In this document: positions 1-8,986 of the stretch, one piece after another | Numbering within the stretch: the first letter of the stretch is position 1 | Layout: every line of letters starts with the position of its first letter | Assembly (NCBI RefSeq): GCF_900142195.1 | Contig: NZ_FRAB01000001.1 | Location: forward strand, 310,001 to 374,000 | Source of the DNA: Paraburkholderia terricola | Lineage (GTDB): Bacteria > Pseudomonadota > Gammaproteobacteria > Burkholderiales > Burkholderiaceae | Reading direction: 5' to 3' | Length of the DNA stretch: 64,000 nucleotides | Position numbers and translations under genes: made by a program | Notes under the pieces: model-generated | The model's database searches: none | Told to the model about the DNA's origin: nothing | The model's input: the letters and a program-made list of their open reading frames with translations, nothing else

Positions 1-1
1 G

Positions 2-313
2 GCCGAGGCCGCCTCGCGCGAAACGCTGGAAGAAGCCGGCGCGCGCGTCGAGGTGCAGAACCTGTTCTCGCTGCTGAACGTGCCGCACGTGCATCAGGTG
101 CATCTGTTCTACATGGCGCGGCTGCTCGACCTCGACATCGCCGCCGGCGAGGAAAGTCTCGAAGTGCAACTCTTCGAGGAACACGAAATTCCGTGGGACG
201 AGATCGCCTTTCCCACCGTCGGCCAGACCCTGCGTTTCTTCTTCGCCGACCGCGCCGCCGGCAGCTTCGGCCTGCACACGGGCGACATCTTCCGCTCGCT
301 GCGCGAAGGTTGA
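2..313 (+). CDS. NUDIX hydrolase, C-terminal part (5' truncated by window)
   Basis: The reading frame is open from base 2 and ends at the TGA at 311-313. Its first residues, AAxRETLEEAGA, match the second half of a Nudix box (REx2EExG), the Mg-binding helix of NUDIX pyrophosphohydrolases. About 103 residues remain, including FPTVGQTLRFFF near the end. The first Glu-rich half of the motif and the true start lie upstream of the window. The stop is 9 bp before aat, so co-transcription is likely. Substrate cannot be told from this fragment. Family call is firm, specific function is unknown. Confidence 0.8.
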   Translation, partial: AEAASRETLEEAGARVEVQNLFSLLNVPHVHQVHLFYMARLLDLDIAAGEESLEVQLFEEHEIPWDEIAFPTVGQTLRFFFADRAAGSFGLHTGDIFRSLREG

Positions 314-322
314 GCGGCGCGC

Positions 323-1060
323 ATGGTTCCCTGGCTCGGACCTGACGATCCGTTCCCGCCCGTCGAGCGCGCGCTCGGCGCGTCGAGCGGCGCACCGGGC
401 CTGCTTGCCGCGAGCGGCGACCTGCTGCCGTCGCGCCTCATCGACGCCTACCGGCGCGGCATCTTCCCTTGGTACTCCGACGGTCAACCCGTGTTGTGGT
501 GGAGCCCCGATCCCCGCATGGTGCTCGTCCCCGCCGAATTCAAGGTATCGCCGTCGCTGCGCAAGACGCTCAAGCGGGTGTTGCGCGACGACGCCTGGGA
601 GATTCGCGTCGACCATGATTTCGCCGCCGTCATGCGCGCGTGCGCGCAGGCGCCGCGACGCGGACAGCGCGGCACCTGGATCACCGCGGACGTGGTCGAG
701 GCGTATTCGTCGCTGCATCGGATCGGTGATGCGCACAGCATCGAAACGTGGTTCGAGGGCAAGCGCGTGGGTGGTTTGTACGGCGTGTCGTTCGGCAAGA
801 TGTTCTTCGGCGAATCGATGTTCGCGGACGTCACCGATGCGTCGAAAATGGCGCTGGCCGCGCTTGTCGGGCACTTGCGCCGTCACGAAATAGAAATGAT
901 AGACTGCCAGCAGAACACGTCGCATCTGGCGTCGCTCGGCGGTCGCGAGATAGCGCGCAAGGCGTTCATCGCGCATGTTCGCGCGGCTGTTGAGGCACCG
1001 CCGATTCCATGGCGTTTCGACAAGACCGCGCTGCTCGATGTGCTCGCGCGAGCGGCGTAG
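323..1060 (+). CDS. aat: Leucyl/phenylalanyl-tRNA--protein transferase
   Basis: Cytosolic enzyme that moves Leu or Phe from aminoacyl-tRNA onto N-terminal Arg/Lys of proteins, marking them for ClpS/ClpAP degradation (bacterial N-degron pathway). The 245 residues show the family landmarks: [13 protein letters not shown] near residue 38-50, [10 protein letters not shown], the core [18 protein letters not shown] and [20 protein letters not shown]. Length is normal for the family. The ATG at 323 follows the NUDIX stop by 9 bp. The next gene is bpt, the second N-degron transferase, so the two tRNA-dependent transferases sit side by side. Confidence 0.96.
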   Translation: MVPWLGPDDPFPPVERALGASSGAPGLLAASGDLLPSRLIDAYRRGIFPWYSDGQPVLWWSPDPRMVLVPAEFKVSPSLRKTLKRVLRDDAWEIRVDHDFAAVMRACAQAPRRGQRGTWITADVVEAYSSLHRIGDAHSIETWFEGKRVGGLYGVSFGKMFFGESMFADVTDASKMALAALVGHLRRHEIEMIDCQQNTSHLASLGGREIARKAFIAHVRAAVEAPPIPWRFDKTALLDVLARAA

Positions 1061-1174
1061 GAAGATCAGGCCGAATCCGGATTCGCCGCCCATCGAGCCG
1101 CGGGTCACGAGCCGCGGGTCGTCAACCGCAAGGCGCCGGGTTTGCATCACAGAGACGCTTCGAGAGCTGCCAAC

Positions 1175-1999
1175 GTGACTCATCCCAACGAGCTGCCTCT
1201 TTCCCCGCTTTCGGCGCTGCAATTTTATGCAACGGCGCCTTATCCCTGCAGTTATCTGGATGGGCGCATCGCGCGCTCGCAAGTCGCCACGCCCAGTCAC
1301 CTGATCAACTCCGACGTCTACACCGACCTCGTCAAGGCGGGCTTCCGGCGCTCGGGCGTGTTCACCTACCGCCCCTATTGCGACGGTTGCCGCGCATGCG
1401 TGCCGGTGCGCGTGCCGGTCGACCGGTTCGAGCCGAACCGCACGCAACGGCGGGTCTGGAAAAAGCATGGCGAGATGGTCGCCACCGTCGCGCCGCTCCA
1501 TTACGACGAAGAGCATTACGCGCTCTATATGCGCTATCAGTCGGCGCGGCATGCGGGCGGCGGCATGGATCGCGACAGCCGCGATCAATACGAGCAGTTC
1601 CTGCTGCAAAGCCGGATCAACTCGCGGCTGGTCGAATTCCGCGAGCCGCTGCCGAATCAACCGGACGCGCCCGGCATCCTGCGCATGATCAGCATGATCG
1701 ACATTCTCGGCGACGGACTCTCGTCCGTGTACACGTTCTTCGAGCCGGGACTGCCGCACACCAGCTTCGGCACCTACAACATCTACTGGCAGATCGAGCA
1801 GGCGCGCAGCCTGAAGCTGCCCTACGTGTACCTCGGCTACTGGATTCGCGAGAGTCCGAAGATGGCGTACAAAGCGAATTTCCGGCCGCTCGAAGGCTTG
1901 ATCGACGGCGCGTGGCGAGTGCTCGACCCGAACGGCGTCGATCTGCCGCCGGTCGATCTGGCGATTCACGGCAGGCGCGGCGGACCGCTCAGGCCTTGA
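1175..1999 (+). CDS. bpt: Aspartate/glutamate leucyltransferase (Bpt, Ate1-like)
   Basis: Transfers Leu from Leu-tRNA to N-terminal Asp/Glu, creating a ClpS-recognised N-degron. The N-terminal domain shows [18 protein letters not shown] and the Cys pair in [10 protein letters not shown]; the C-terminal GNAT-like part shows [22 protein letters not shown] near the end. I chose the GTG at 1175 because the protein then begins (V/M)[17 protein letters not shown], the usual family start. The frame extends upstream to an ATG at 1142, but those extra 11 residues look like non-coding translation. It directly follows aat on the same strand. Confidence 0.95.
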   Translation: MTHPNELPLSPLSALQFYATAPYPCSYLDGRIARSQVATPSHLINSDVYTDLVKAGFRRSGVFTYRPYCDGCRACVPVRVPVDRFEPNRTQRRVWKKHGEMVATVAPLHYDEEHYALYMRYQSARHAGGGMDRDSRDQYEQFLLQSRINSRLVEFREPLPNQPDAPGILRMISMIDILGDGLSSVYTFFEPGLPHTSFGTYNIYWQIEQARSLKLPYVYLGYWIRESPKMAYKANFRPLEGLIDGAWRVLDPNGVDLPPVDLAIHGRRGGPLRP

Positions 2000-2202
2000 C
2001 CGTCTGGTGGCACGCCGGGCTCGCGAATACGTTCGCAAGCCGCCCGGCCCCTGCGCCATGCGAGCGACGGCTACCGCACTACTTTCGCCACCCACCGGCC
2101 AGGCAATGAAACGGCGCGCGCCCGCTTTCCAACGCGTCTCCCTGAAACCCCAAAGCCGGTAAAATAGCGGGTTCCCATTTTCCGGCCGCCCGGCTTCGTC
2201 CC

Positions 2203-3228
2203 GTGTTCAGTTCCCTCTACCCGCTCGTACGCGCCCAACTCTTTCGCATGGACGCGGAAGACGCACATCACCTCACCTTGCGTATGCTCGGCGCGGCCGG
2301 CCGCGCCGGCCTCGCCGGCGTCCTCGCGCCGCACGTGCCGGATGCGCCGCGCACCGTGATGGGCCTGACGTTCCGCAATCCGGTCGGGCTCGCCGCGGGG
2401 CTCGACAAGGACGGCGCGTGCATCGACGGCCTGGCCGCGCTCGGCTTCGGCTTCATCGAGGTCGGCACGGTGACGCCGCGCGCGCAGCCGGGCAATCCGC
2501 GTCCGCGCATGTTTCGTCTGCCGCAGGCGAACGCCGTGATCAACCGGATGGGTTTCAACAACGCGGGCGTCGACCAGTTCGTGAAGAACGTGCAGGCCGC
2601 GCGCTATCGCGGCATTCTCGGGCTGAACATCGGCAAGAACGCCGACACGCCGATCGAGCGCGCCGCCGACGACTATCTGTACTGCCTCGAACGCGTGTAC
2701 CCGTTCGCGAGCTACGTGACGGTCAACATCTCGTCGCCGAACACGAAGAACCTGCGCCAGTTGCAAGGCGCGGGCGAACTCGACGCGCTGCTCGCGGCGC
2801 TCAAGGACAAGCAGCAGCGTCTCGCCGACATGCACGGCAAGCTCGTGCCGCTCGCGCTGAAGATCGCGCCGGACCTCGACGACGAACAGGTGAAGTCGAT
2901 CGCCGACACGCTCTTGCGCCACCGCTTCGAAGGCGTGATCGCGACCAACACCACGCTCTCGCGCACGGCGGTCGCCGGCATGCAATACGGCGACGAGGCC
3001 GGCGGCCTGTCGGGCAAGCCGGTGTTCGACGCGTCGAATGAAGTGATCCGCAAGCTGCGCGCCGAACTCGGCGAGACCGTGCCGATCATCGGCGTCGGCG
3101 GAATTTTCTCGGGCGACGACGCGCGCGCGAAGATCGCGGCGGGAGCCTCGCTGGTGCAGCTCTATACCGGCTTCATCTATCGCGGGCCGGCGCTGGTGGG
3201 CGAATGCGTGCGTGCGCTGCGTCAGTAA
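2203..3228 (+). CDS. pyrD: Dihydroorotate dehydrogenase (quinone), class 2
   Basis: Membrane-associated flavoenzyme that oxidises dihydroorotate to orotate with quinone as acceptor in pyrimidine synthesis. The N-terminal helical extension (about residues 1-45) is the class 2 signature for membrane and quinone contact. FMN/substrate motifs are all present: [22 protein letters not shown], the active-site region [32 protein letters not shown] and [13 protein letters not shown]. It is 341 aa, normal length. The start codon is GTG at 2203. No partner pyr genes are adjacent. Confidence 0.96.
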   Translation: MFSSLYPLVRAQLFRMDAEDAHHLTLRMLGAAGRAGLAGVLAPHVPDAPRTVMGLTFRNPVGLAAGLDKDGACIDGLAALGFGFIEVGTVTPRAQPGNPRPRMFRLPQANAVINRMGFNNAGVDQFVKNVQAARYRGILGLNIGKNADTPIERAADDYLYCLERVYPFASYVTVNISSPNTKNLRQLQGAGELDALLAALKDKQQRLADMHGKLVPLALKIAPDLDDEQVKSIADTLLRHRFEGVIATNTTLSRTAVAGMQYGDEAGGLSGKPVFDASNEVIRKLRAELGETVPIIGVGGIFSGDDARAKIAAGASLVQLYTGFIYRGPALVGECVRALRQ

Positions 3229-3320
3229 TATAGGCATGAACAAACGGTATTTTGGTTTCGATAGTCTGCTTTGTTAAGCTTTCGTCTGCTAAAACGCCAG
3301 GCGAACAAAAAAGGAACACG

Positions 3321-4124
3321 ATGAAATTTGGCTTGCTGAAAAAGGTTGTCGTCGCCGGTCTGATCGGCGCGTCGTTCACCGCCGTTACTTCCGTCACCGC
3401 GCACGCGGAGGATCTGTTCGATCAGGTCAAGCAACGCGGCACGCTGCGCGTCGGTCTCGAGGGCACCTTCCCGCCGTTCAATTCAAAGGCGCCGTCGGGC
3501 GAACTGGTCGGCTACGACGTCGACATCGCCAGGGCGGTGGCGGCGAAACTCGGCGTGAAACCGGAATTCGTCACGACCGAATGGAGCGGCATCATCGCCG
3601 GTCTGCAGGCGGGCAAGTTCGACGTGATCGTCAACCAGGTCGGCATTACCGACCCGCGCAAGCAGGCGCTCGACTTTTCGCCGGCCTACACGTACTCGGC
3701 CGCGCAACTGATCCAGCGCAAGGACGACTCGCGCCAGTTCAAATCGCTCGACGAACTGAAGGGCAAGAAGCTCGGCGTCGGTCTGGGCACCAACTACATG
3801 GACATGGCGAAGTCGGTGCCGGGCATCGACGTGAAGACGTATCCGGGCGCGCCCGAATACCTGCGTGATCTGGCCGCCGGCCGGCTGGACGCGGCGCTCA
3901 ACGACCGCCTGATGCTCGCGTATCTGCTGAAGAACTCGCAACTGCCGCTGCGCACGGGCGCAACCGTCGGCGCGGGCAACCCGTCGGGCATTCCGTTCAA
4001 AAAGGGCAATCCGAAGTTCGCCAAGGCGATCGACGAAGCAATGATCCAGCTCGAAGCGGACGGCACGTTCTCGAAGATCTCGGACAAGTGGTTCGGCATC
4101 GACGTCAGCAAGCCGATCAAGTAA
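3321..4124 (+). CDS. Periplasmic amino-acid ABC transporter binding protein (cystine/polar type)
   Basis: Solute-binding protein of the SBP_bac_3 family. The start at 3321 is set by AAAGGAACACG just upstream and gives a clean Sec signal peptide: positive MKFGLLKK, a hydrophobic stretch, and an AHA cleavage site before ED. The mature part has the family opening GTLRVGLEGTFPPFN, GELVGYDVDIARAVAAKLG, FDVIVNQVGITDPRKQALDFS and a C-terminal DGTFSKISDKWFG. Overall it resembles cystine-binding FliY/TcyJ-type proteins; the ligand is inferred. It is 267 aa and is followed by a clear terminator, then a matching permease gene. Confidence 0.9.
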   Translation: MKFGLLKKVVVAGLIGASFTAVTSVTAHAEDLFDQVKQRGTLRVGLEGTFPPFNSKAPSGELVGYDVDIARAVAAKLGVKPEFVTTEWSGIIAGLQAGKFDVIVNQVGITDPRKQALDFSPAYTYSAAQLIQRKDDSRQFKSLDELKGKKLGVGLGTNYMDMAKSVPGIDVKTYPGAPEYLRDLAAGRLDAALNDRLMLAYLLKNSQLPLRTGATVGAGNPSGIPFKKGNPKFAKAIDEAMIQLEADGTFSKISDKWFGIDVSKPIK

Positions 4125-4140
4125 CGGGCGCGAGGTAAAC

Positions 4141-4179
4141 CGAAGGGCGGCATCGGCGATGGTGCCGCCCTTCGCTTTT
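4141..4179 (+). terminator. Rho-independent terminator after the binding-protein gene
   Basis: A perfect 12-bp stem (CGAAGGGCGGCA at 4141-4152 pairing with TGCCGCCCTTCG at 4163-4174) encloses a 10-nt loop and is followed by CTTTTG. It sits 16 bp after the binding-protein stop. It may attenuate transcription between binding protein and permease, giving a higher level of the former, which is common in such operons. Confidence 0.85.
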
Positions 4180-4306
4180 GTGTCGCGCGGTTTTGCTTGC
4201 GGTCCACGTTGCGCGTCAACGGCGCTTCGCTCTCCGCCCCGCCCTCCGCCCCGCCCCCCGCTCAAGTTTATGATGTGCGCTTTGCGCGCCAACCCGACTT
4301 CCGCTC

Positions 4307-4966
4307 ATGTCCATCACTTCCCTGCTGGTCCAATCGCTTCCCGTGCTCGCGCAGGGCGCTGTCCTGACGGTCAAGTTCGCGGTTCTGTCGATGTTCTTCG
4401 GCCTGCTTGCCGGCGCCGTGCTCGCCTTGATGGGCGTGAGCCACAACCGCGTGCTCAACTGGCTCGCGCGCCTCTACGTGAGCGTGATGCGCGGCACGCC
4501 GCTGCTCGTGCAGATCTTCGTGATCTATTACGGCTTGCCGAGTTTCGGCATTTCACTCGACCCCACGCCGGCCGGCGTGATCGCATTGTCGGCGAACGTG
4601 GCGGCGTATCTGTCGGAGAGCATGCGCGGCGCGATCCTCGGCATTCACAACGGCCAGTGGCTCGCCGCCTACAGCCTCGGACTCTCGCGCCGTCAGACGC
4701 TGCGCTATGTGGTCGCGCCGCAAGCCTTGCGCATTGCCGTGCCGAGTTTGTCGAACAGCTTGATCAGCCTGATCAAGGACACCTCGCTGGTATCGGTGAT
4801 TACCGTGACCGAACTGCTGCGCAGCGCGCAGGAAATCATTGCGTCGACCTATCAGCCGCTGCCGCTGTATCTCGCGGCCGCCGCGATTTATTGGGTGTTG
4901 TGCCAGCTGCTCGAATGGGTGCAGCGCTGGTACGAGCGGCGCCTCGCGCTGCCCTCGCGCCACTGA
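4307..4966 (+). CDS. Amino-acid ABC transporter permease (HisM/TcyL family)
   Basis: Inner-membrane permease of the polar amino-acid uptake family, 219 aa, with about five hydrophobic segments. MRGTPLLVQIFVIYYGLP is the classic opening of the core, and the ATPase-contacting EAA loop reads as YLSESMRGAILGIHNGQWLAAYSLGLSRRQ (about residues 101-130). The C-terminal half has SLISLIKDTSLVSVITVTELL, typical of the family. It pairs with the binding protein upstream. No ATP-binding protein gene follows: the next gene, lepB, is on the other strand 38 bp away, so the ATPase must be encoded elsewhere. Confidence 0.93.
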   Translation: MSITSLLVQSLPVLAQGAVLTVKFAVLSMFFGLLAGAVLALMGVSHNRVLNWLARLYVSVMRGTPLLVQIFVIYYGLPSFGISLDPTPAGVIALSANVAAYLSESMRGAILGIHNGQWLAAYSLGLSRRQTLRYVVAPQALRIAVPSLSNSLISLIKDTSLVSVITVTELLRSAQEIIASTYQPLPLYLAAAAIYWVLCQLLEWVQRWYERRLALPSRH

Positions 4967-5004
4967 GCAACGCTGGCGTCGGCTAGCGGCTCACTCATGC
5001 TTCG

Positions 5005-5703
5005 CTAACGGCTCGCCATGGGCGACACCGGGTCCAGCGGCGCGCCGAAGCGCTCGAAGCGCGGCGCGTAGTAGCGATCCGGGTCGAGCGAGAACGCCAC
5101 GCGGCGCGTGCGGCCCATCAACTCCTTGCGCGGAAAGAAACCGAAGTAACGCGAATCGGCGCTGTTGTCGCGATTGTCGCCGAGCATCAGATATTCGCCC
5201 GGCGGCACGATCACCGGCCCGAACGAGTCACGCGGACTCGGCGCATTCGGCGCGAGCCGCACGGTATGCGCGACGCCCTCGAAGCGTTCGGTCAGATAGT
5301 CGCCGGGCGAAGCGGTGTCGCCAGGCAGCGGCTTTAGTTTCAGCGGCTGATAATCGGCGCGCACGCCGTTCACATACAGCACGTTGTCGCGCATCGCGAC
5401 GCTGTCGCCGGGCAAGCCGATCAGCCGCTTGACGATCAAGTCATGCGCCACCGACGAATCGATCGTGACGATATCGCCGCGCTGCGGCTCGTGCAGATGC
5501 GCGATCGCGATATGCGTGAGCGGCACGCGCAGATCGTAGGCCATCTTGTCGACGAAGATCCGGTCGCCTTCGCGGATCGTCGGCAGCATCGAGCCGCTCG
5601 GCACGCTATTCCAGTCGGCCACGGCGCTGCGAAACAGCACCATCAGGAAGAGAAACGCGACAGGACTCTTGTTGTCGCGCCAAAGTTTTCCGAGCATGCG
5701 CAT
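5005..5703 (-). CDS. lepB: Signal peptidase I
   Basis: Membrane serine protease that removes signal peptides after Sec/Tat export. From Met at 5703 the protein is 232 aa: one N-terminal membrane segment (SPVAFLFLMVLFRSAVA), then the catalytic box SVPSGSMLPT with Ser38, the Lys box DLIVKRLIGLPGD with Lys92, and the conserved GDNRDNSADSR. Upstream in-frame Met codons exist at 5745 and further (to 5835). I prefer 5703 because GGGAG lies 9 nt upstream and the protein then begins just before the membrane segment. Genera of this group usually also carry a lepA-linked lepB, so this may be a second copy (inference). Confidence 0.9.
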   Translation of the reverse strand: MRMLGKLWRDNKSPVAFLFLMVLFRSAVADWNSVPSGSMLPTIREGDRIFVDKMAYDLRVPLTHIAIAHLHEPQRGDIVTIDSSVAHDLIVKRLIGLPGDSVAMRDNVLYVNGVRADYQPLKLKPLPGDTASPGDYLTERFEGVAHTVRLAPNAPSPRDSFGPVIVPPGEYLMLGDNRDNSADSRYFGFFPRKELMGRTRRVAFSLDPDRYYAPRFERFGAPLDPVSPMASR

Positions 5704-5831
5704 CGTGGACGGCTCCCATGGAAGAGGTTCGAAAGCTGCGGACATGCGGACGATTCTTGCGCCTTGCATGCGCGCGCAAATCGTACCACCGCTAACCTTC
5801 ACTTGCCCTTCACTTGCCCTTAACGCGCCCC

Positions 5832-6830
5832 TCACTCTCCCGCGAACCTGAGCCCCAGCGCGGCGCGCGCGGCATCGGCCATGGCGATCATCCGCAGCGA
5901 GGTGGCATGCGGCATCACCGGACTCTCCAGTTGCCCGGCACGAATCAGCTCGCAGAAATGCGCGGTCTCATAGTTCAGGCCGCCGCCTTCGAACGGCTCG
6001 TCGAGTTCGACCACATGAGCGTCGGCGTAACGGATCGTCGCGCGCGACGGATTCCACCAGGGCTCGTGAATCGTCACATGCCCGCCTTTCGCCATCAACA
6101 GCGCATCGCCCTTGCCGTGCAGATCGAGGCCGCAGAACAGTTGCGCGATGCCGCGCTCATGCCGGCTGTTCAGGCTCGCGAACGTATCGACGCCGGTCGG
6201 GCCGAGCCGTCCGAGCGTCTGCACCTCATGAGGCACGCCGAGCCAGTCGACGGCGAGAAACATTTCGTAGACGCCGATGTCGAGCAGCGCGCCGCCCGCA
6301 TGCTCGAACGACAGCGACGGATGATCGTCCGGCACGCCCGGCACCGAACAGCCGGCGCGCACGAGCCCCACCTCGCCGATCGGTTCGGCGGCGAGCTGCG
6401 CGCGCAGCTTTTGGTAGAGCGGATAGAACGGCGGCTTCATGGCTTCCATGAAGAGCCGTTGCGCGGCGCGCGCGGCATCGAGCACGCGCTCGAGTTGCGG
6501 CTGATTGATGGCGGCGGGTTTCTCGCACAGCACATGCAGGCCCGCTTCGAGCGCGGCGACCGCGTAGTCGGCGTGGCTGTCCTGGATGGTGGCGATATAG
6601 AGCGCGTCGATACCGCTCGCGAGCAGCGCGTCGAAACTCGCGCACGCCTCGCCGCCGAATTCCGCGGCGAAGGCCGCGGCCGGTTCGGCGCGGCGCGACC
6701 ACAGCGCGGTGAGCGACGCCTGCGGCACATGAGCGAGGCTTTGAGCAAAACGGCGGGCAATGCGGCCCGTGCCGACGATTCCCCAGCGAATCACGTCGTT
6801 CGCGAGGGTTTCCTGCGGTGGGTTTGTCAT
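5832..6830 (-). CDS. Gfo/Idh/MocA-family NAD(P)-dependent oxidoreductase
   Basis: Predicted soluble dehydrogenase acting on a sugar or related polyol; the substrate is not evident. The N-terminal Rossmann fold begins WGIVGTGRIARRFAQSL, followed by the family signature LCEKPAAINQPQ with the catalytic-region Lys of EKP. The C-terminal alpha/beta domain has DIGVYEMFLAVDWLG and a conserved His region. The start at 6830 (MTNPPQETL) is set by GAAGGA placed 3-4 nt upstream; the frame runs further upstream without support. 332 aa, normal. A FadR-type regulator gene lies behind it in the same direction. Confidence 0.88.
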   Translation of the reverse strand: MTNPPQETLANDVIRWGIVGTGRIARRFAQSLAHVPQASLTALWSRRAEPAAAFAAEFGGEACASFDALLASGIDALYIATIQDSHADYAVAALEAGLHVLCEKPAAINQPQLERVLDAARAAQRLFMEAMKPPFYPLYQKLRAQLAAEPIGEVGLVRAGCSVPGVPDDHPSLSFEHAGGALLDIGVYEMFLAVDWLGVPHEVQTLGRLGPTGVDTFASLNSRHERGIAQLFCGLDLHGKGDALLMAKGGHVTIHEPWWNPSRATIRYADAHVVELDEPFEGGGLNYETAHFCELIRAGQLESPVMPHATSLRMIAMADAARAALGLRFAGE

Positions 6831-6969
6831 CGTTCCTTCGAATCCGTGCAGTTCAGAACAGGCGCTATTGTCGCGCACGTCGCCCACGTCGCGCACTTTC
6901 GCGCGCGCCCATGAGCGCACCGTCCGTCATGCAAGGTCTCTTAGGAAAGAAGCCGGCGTGCCGCGGCGT

Positions 6970-7689
6970 TCAGCCACGCACCGGCGGTGGTTCGGAAAGC
7001 GTGCTGCCCATCTCTTCCGCGGTGTGGTCGATCATGGCGAGCGACGCGGCTTCCGCTGCTTTGGGATCGCGCCGTTCGATCGCCTCGACCACGCGTTGAC
7101 GCGCACTCACCGCGCCTTCCCATGCGCCTTCCTTCTGGTTGACGATCGGATTGACCGTCGACAGCGCGCCGCGAATGATCGCGGCCATCTGCTTGAAGAA
7201 CTGATTGCCGCTCGCGATCACGATGCGGGTGTGGAACAGCTCGTCGGCTTCCTGATAGCCGGGCTCGTTCGGGCGGATCGCGCGGAACGCCTCGAACGCC
7301 TCGCGCAGCGCCGCGATGTCCGCCGCGCTGCCGCGCGCGGCCGCCTGCGCCGACGCACGCGGTTCGATCAGGCTGCGAAACTCGATCACGTCGCGCACGA
7401 ACAGCGGATCGGGCTTCGCGCGAAAACGCCAGCTCACGACGTCCTCGTCGATCATGCGCCAGTCGCTCATCGGCCGGATGCGCGTGCCGATCTTCGGCCG
7501 CACGTCCAGCATGTCGCGCGCGAGCAGCATCGACAGCGCCTCGCGCATGACGGTGCGGCTGACGTCGAACTCTTTCGACAGCACATCCTGCGGCGGCAGA
7601 ATGGCGCCGTATTTCTCCTCGACGATCCCTGTGACGAGTCCATCCATCACCTTGCTGACCAACGATCGATCCTTGTTTGCCTGATCCAT
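6970..7689 (-). CDS. FadR/GntR-family transcriptional regulator (FCD domain)
   Basis: DNA-binding regulator of 239 aa. Residues about 8-75 form a GntR winged helix: ILPPQDVLSKEFDVSRTVMREALSMLLARDMLDVRPKIGTRI. Residues about 95-225 form an all-helical FCD ligand domain with conserved RSLIEPRASAQAA, an ADELFHTRIVIASGN segment (Asp/His metal or ligand site) and a late DH. The start is fixed by GGGGAGAG 5 nt before ATG at 7689. FCD proteins sense organic or sugar acids; here the effector is unknown. The neighbouring Gfo/Idh dehydrogenase (139 bp downstream) is a plausible target. Confidence 0.9.
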   Translation of the reverse strand: MDQANKDRSLVSKVMDGLVTGIVEEKYGAILPPQDVLSKEFDVSRTVMREALSMLLARDMLDVRPKIGTRIRPMSDWRMIDEDVVSWRFRAKPDPLFVRDVIEFRSLIEPRASAQAAARGSAADIAALREAFEAFRAIRPNEPGYQEADELFHTRIVIASGNQFFKQMAAIIRGALSTVNPIVNQKEGAWEGAVSARQRVVEAIERRDPKAAEAASLAMIDHTAEEMGSTLSEPPPVRG

Positions 7690-8097
7690 GACGACTCTCC
7701 CCGAAGCGGTGTTGATCCCCGCGTAGCCTGTTGATAAAACGGCCCTTATGTTTCTTCTATATCGACATCGTTATGCTCTTTCGATACGTTGCTAGCTTCA
7801 AAACGGTTGCGCCAGTTGGGGGACTTCCTGACAGGGTTATCCCTCTGAAGAATTGTTTCTTCTGTGTAACGCCGGACCTTTTGACGGACCTTAAGCTTGC
7901 GTATCAAGCGTGCCTGCTTCGAACTACTTGCATCGTGCGAAGACGCACGCAATCGGATGAATTGTCTGACCCATGAGCGAATGGCGGCTAGGGGCAGGCC
8001 GAAAAAGACTTACGGATCGGACAGCGCGCGGCGCTGAGTTCTGTCGATCCCCATGATTCAGATCGTGTGGTGGAAGGTGTGATCGGCCTTCGCCCCA
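7690..8097. other. Intergenic 408 bp, no gene seen
   Basis: AT-richer than its surroundings at 7740-7800, directly upstream of the FadR-type gene, so it probably carries that gene's promoter and operator. The short open frames here lack ribosome-binding sites and recognisable sequence. I see no repeat or RNA gene. Confidence 0.4.
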
Positions 8098-8631
8098 TCA
8101 CAACAGTTCGACGGTGTCGATGTCCGCCGCGCCGCCGCGCTCGCGCGGCCGCGTGCCGAAGCGCAGCGGGTTGCCGCGCAACTGGCGCGTCAGAACGATG
8201 AACGGCACGCCATGCGCGAGGTACGGCCCCTCGGTCTTGCGAAAGCCGAATTGCTCATAGAAGTCGCGCAAGCCGAGCGGCGCCTTCACGCGCGCGGCGT
8301 GGCCGGGCCAACGCTCGGCGATCGTCTGCAGCACGCGCTCCATCAGCCGTTCGGCGGTGCCGTCGCCACGCCGCAGCGGGCTCGTCAGTACTTTGTCGAT
8401 GGTGATGTCCGGATCTTCGGCGTCGCCTGGTTGCAGGCGTGCATAGGCGAGGATCGGCATGGATCGCGTCATGTCGTCCGCCGCGAACACATGCAACGCG
8501 TGTTCGTCACGAGCGTCGGCGTCGAGACAAACGTGCGCCTGTTCGACGACGAACACCGCGCTACGCGCCCGCAGGATGAGATACAACTCGCGTGCCGAAA
8601 GCTGCTCGAATTCCAGCGTTTTCCAGTTCAT
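8098..8631 (-). CDS. GNAT-family N-acetyltransferase (ElaA-like)
   Basis: Predicted acyl-CoA-dependent acetyltransferase, 177 aa. The opening LEFEQLSARELYLILRARSAVFVVEQ is typical of the ElaA group. Core motifs include ILAYARLQPGD, then TSPLRRGDGTAERLMERVL in the acetyl-CoA pyrophosphate-binding region (R/QxxGxG/A-like, with GDG), and LRDFYEQFGFRKTEGPYL near the end. The start could be GTG at 8634 or the adjacent ATG at 8631; AAGGGA lies just upstream. The C-terminus (after about residue 150) carries an extra low-complexity tail. Substrate unknown. Confidence 0.85.
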   Translation of the reverse strand: MNWKTLEFEQLSARELYLILRARSAVFVVEQAHVCLDADARDEHALHVFAADDMTRSMPILAYARLQPGDAEDPDITIDKVLTSPLRRGDGTAERLMERVLQTIAERWPGHAARVKAPLGLRDFYEQFGFRKTEGPYLAHGVPFIVLTRQLRGNPLRFGTRPRERGGAADIDTVELL

Positions 8632-8634
8632 CAC

Positions 8635-8986
8635 GTTCCCTTGCGGTCAATGAGTTCAGCGACACGGGCCTTCGCGCGTCGGTCCGTTGTCATGGCTACA
8701 CGGTACGTCCGCCATAGGCGTGTTTCCGTGCGGCATCGCACCGACGTTCGGCTTCGACACTTCGTCTAATACAAGGCATCGTGCGCGGCCTCGCGACAGC
8801 CTCGGCACCGGACTCCACGCACAGCAAAACGCGGCGACGAGGCGCGCCTTGTCCGAGCGATGCGCAGTAATGGCGTCAGCCGCCTCGATAAGCACCCATG
8901 CACGCCCAGGCGTCAGAAACGATCCGATGTGTTCGTTAGACGCCTGCCCGATTCGAGGCCGTTGAAAACGACACGGGCCACCCGCC
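8635..8986. other. Intergenic 352 bp between divergent genes, nothing recognised
   Basis: Lies between the divergently read GNAT gene and DUF1839 gene and presumably holds both promoters. No convincing -10/-35 pair, repeat or RNA gene was found. The open frames crossing it have no family resemblance. Confidence 0.35.

Noticed and set aside
2071..3243. 390-codon frame on the minus strand opposite pyrD
   Set aside because: Antisense shadow in GC-rich DNA; composition is Arg/Ala/His and pyrD motifs are unambiguous.
5814..6914. 366-codon + strand frame opposite the Gfo/Idh gene
   Set aside because: No ribosome site and no resemblance; the dehydrogenase on the other strand has clear motifs.
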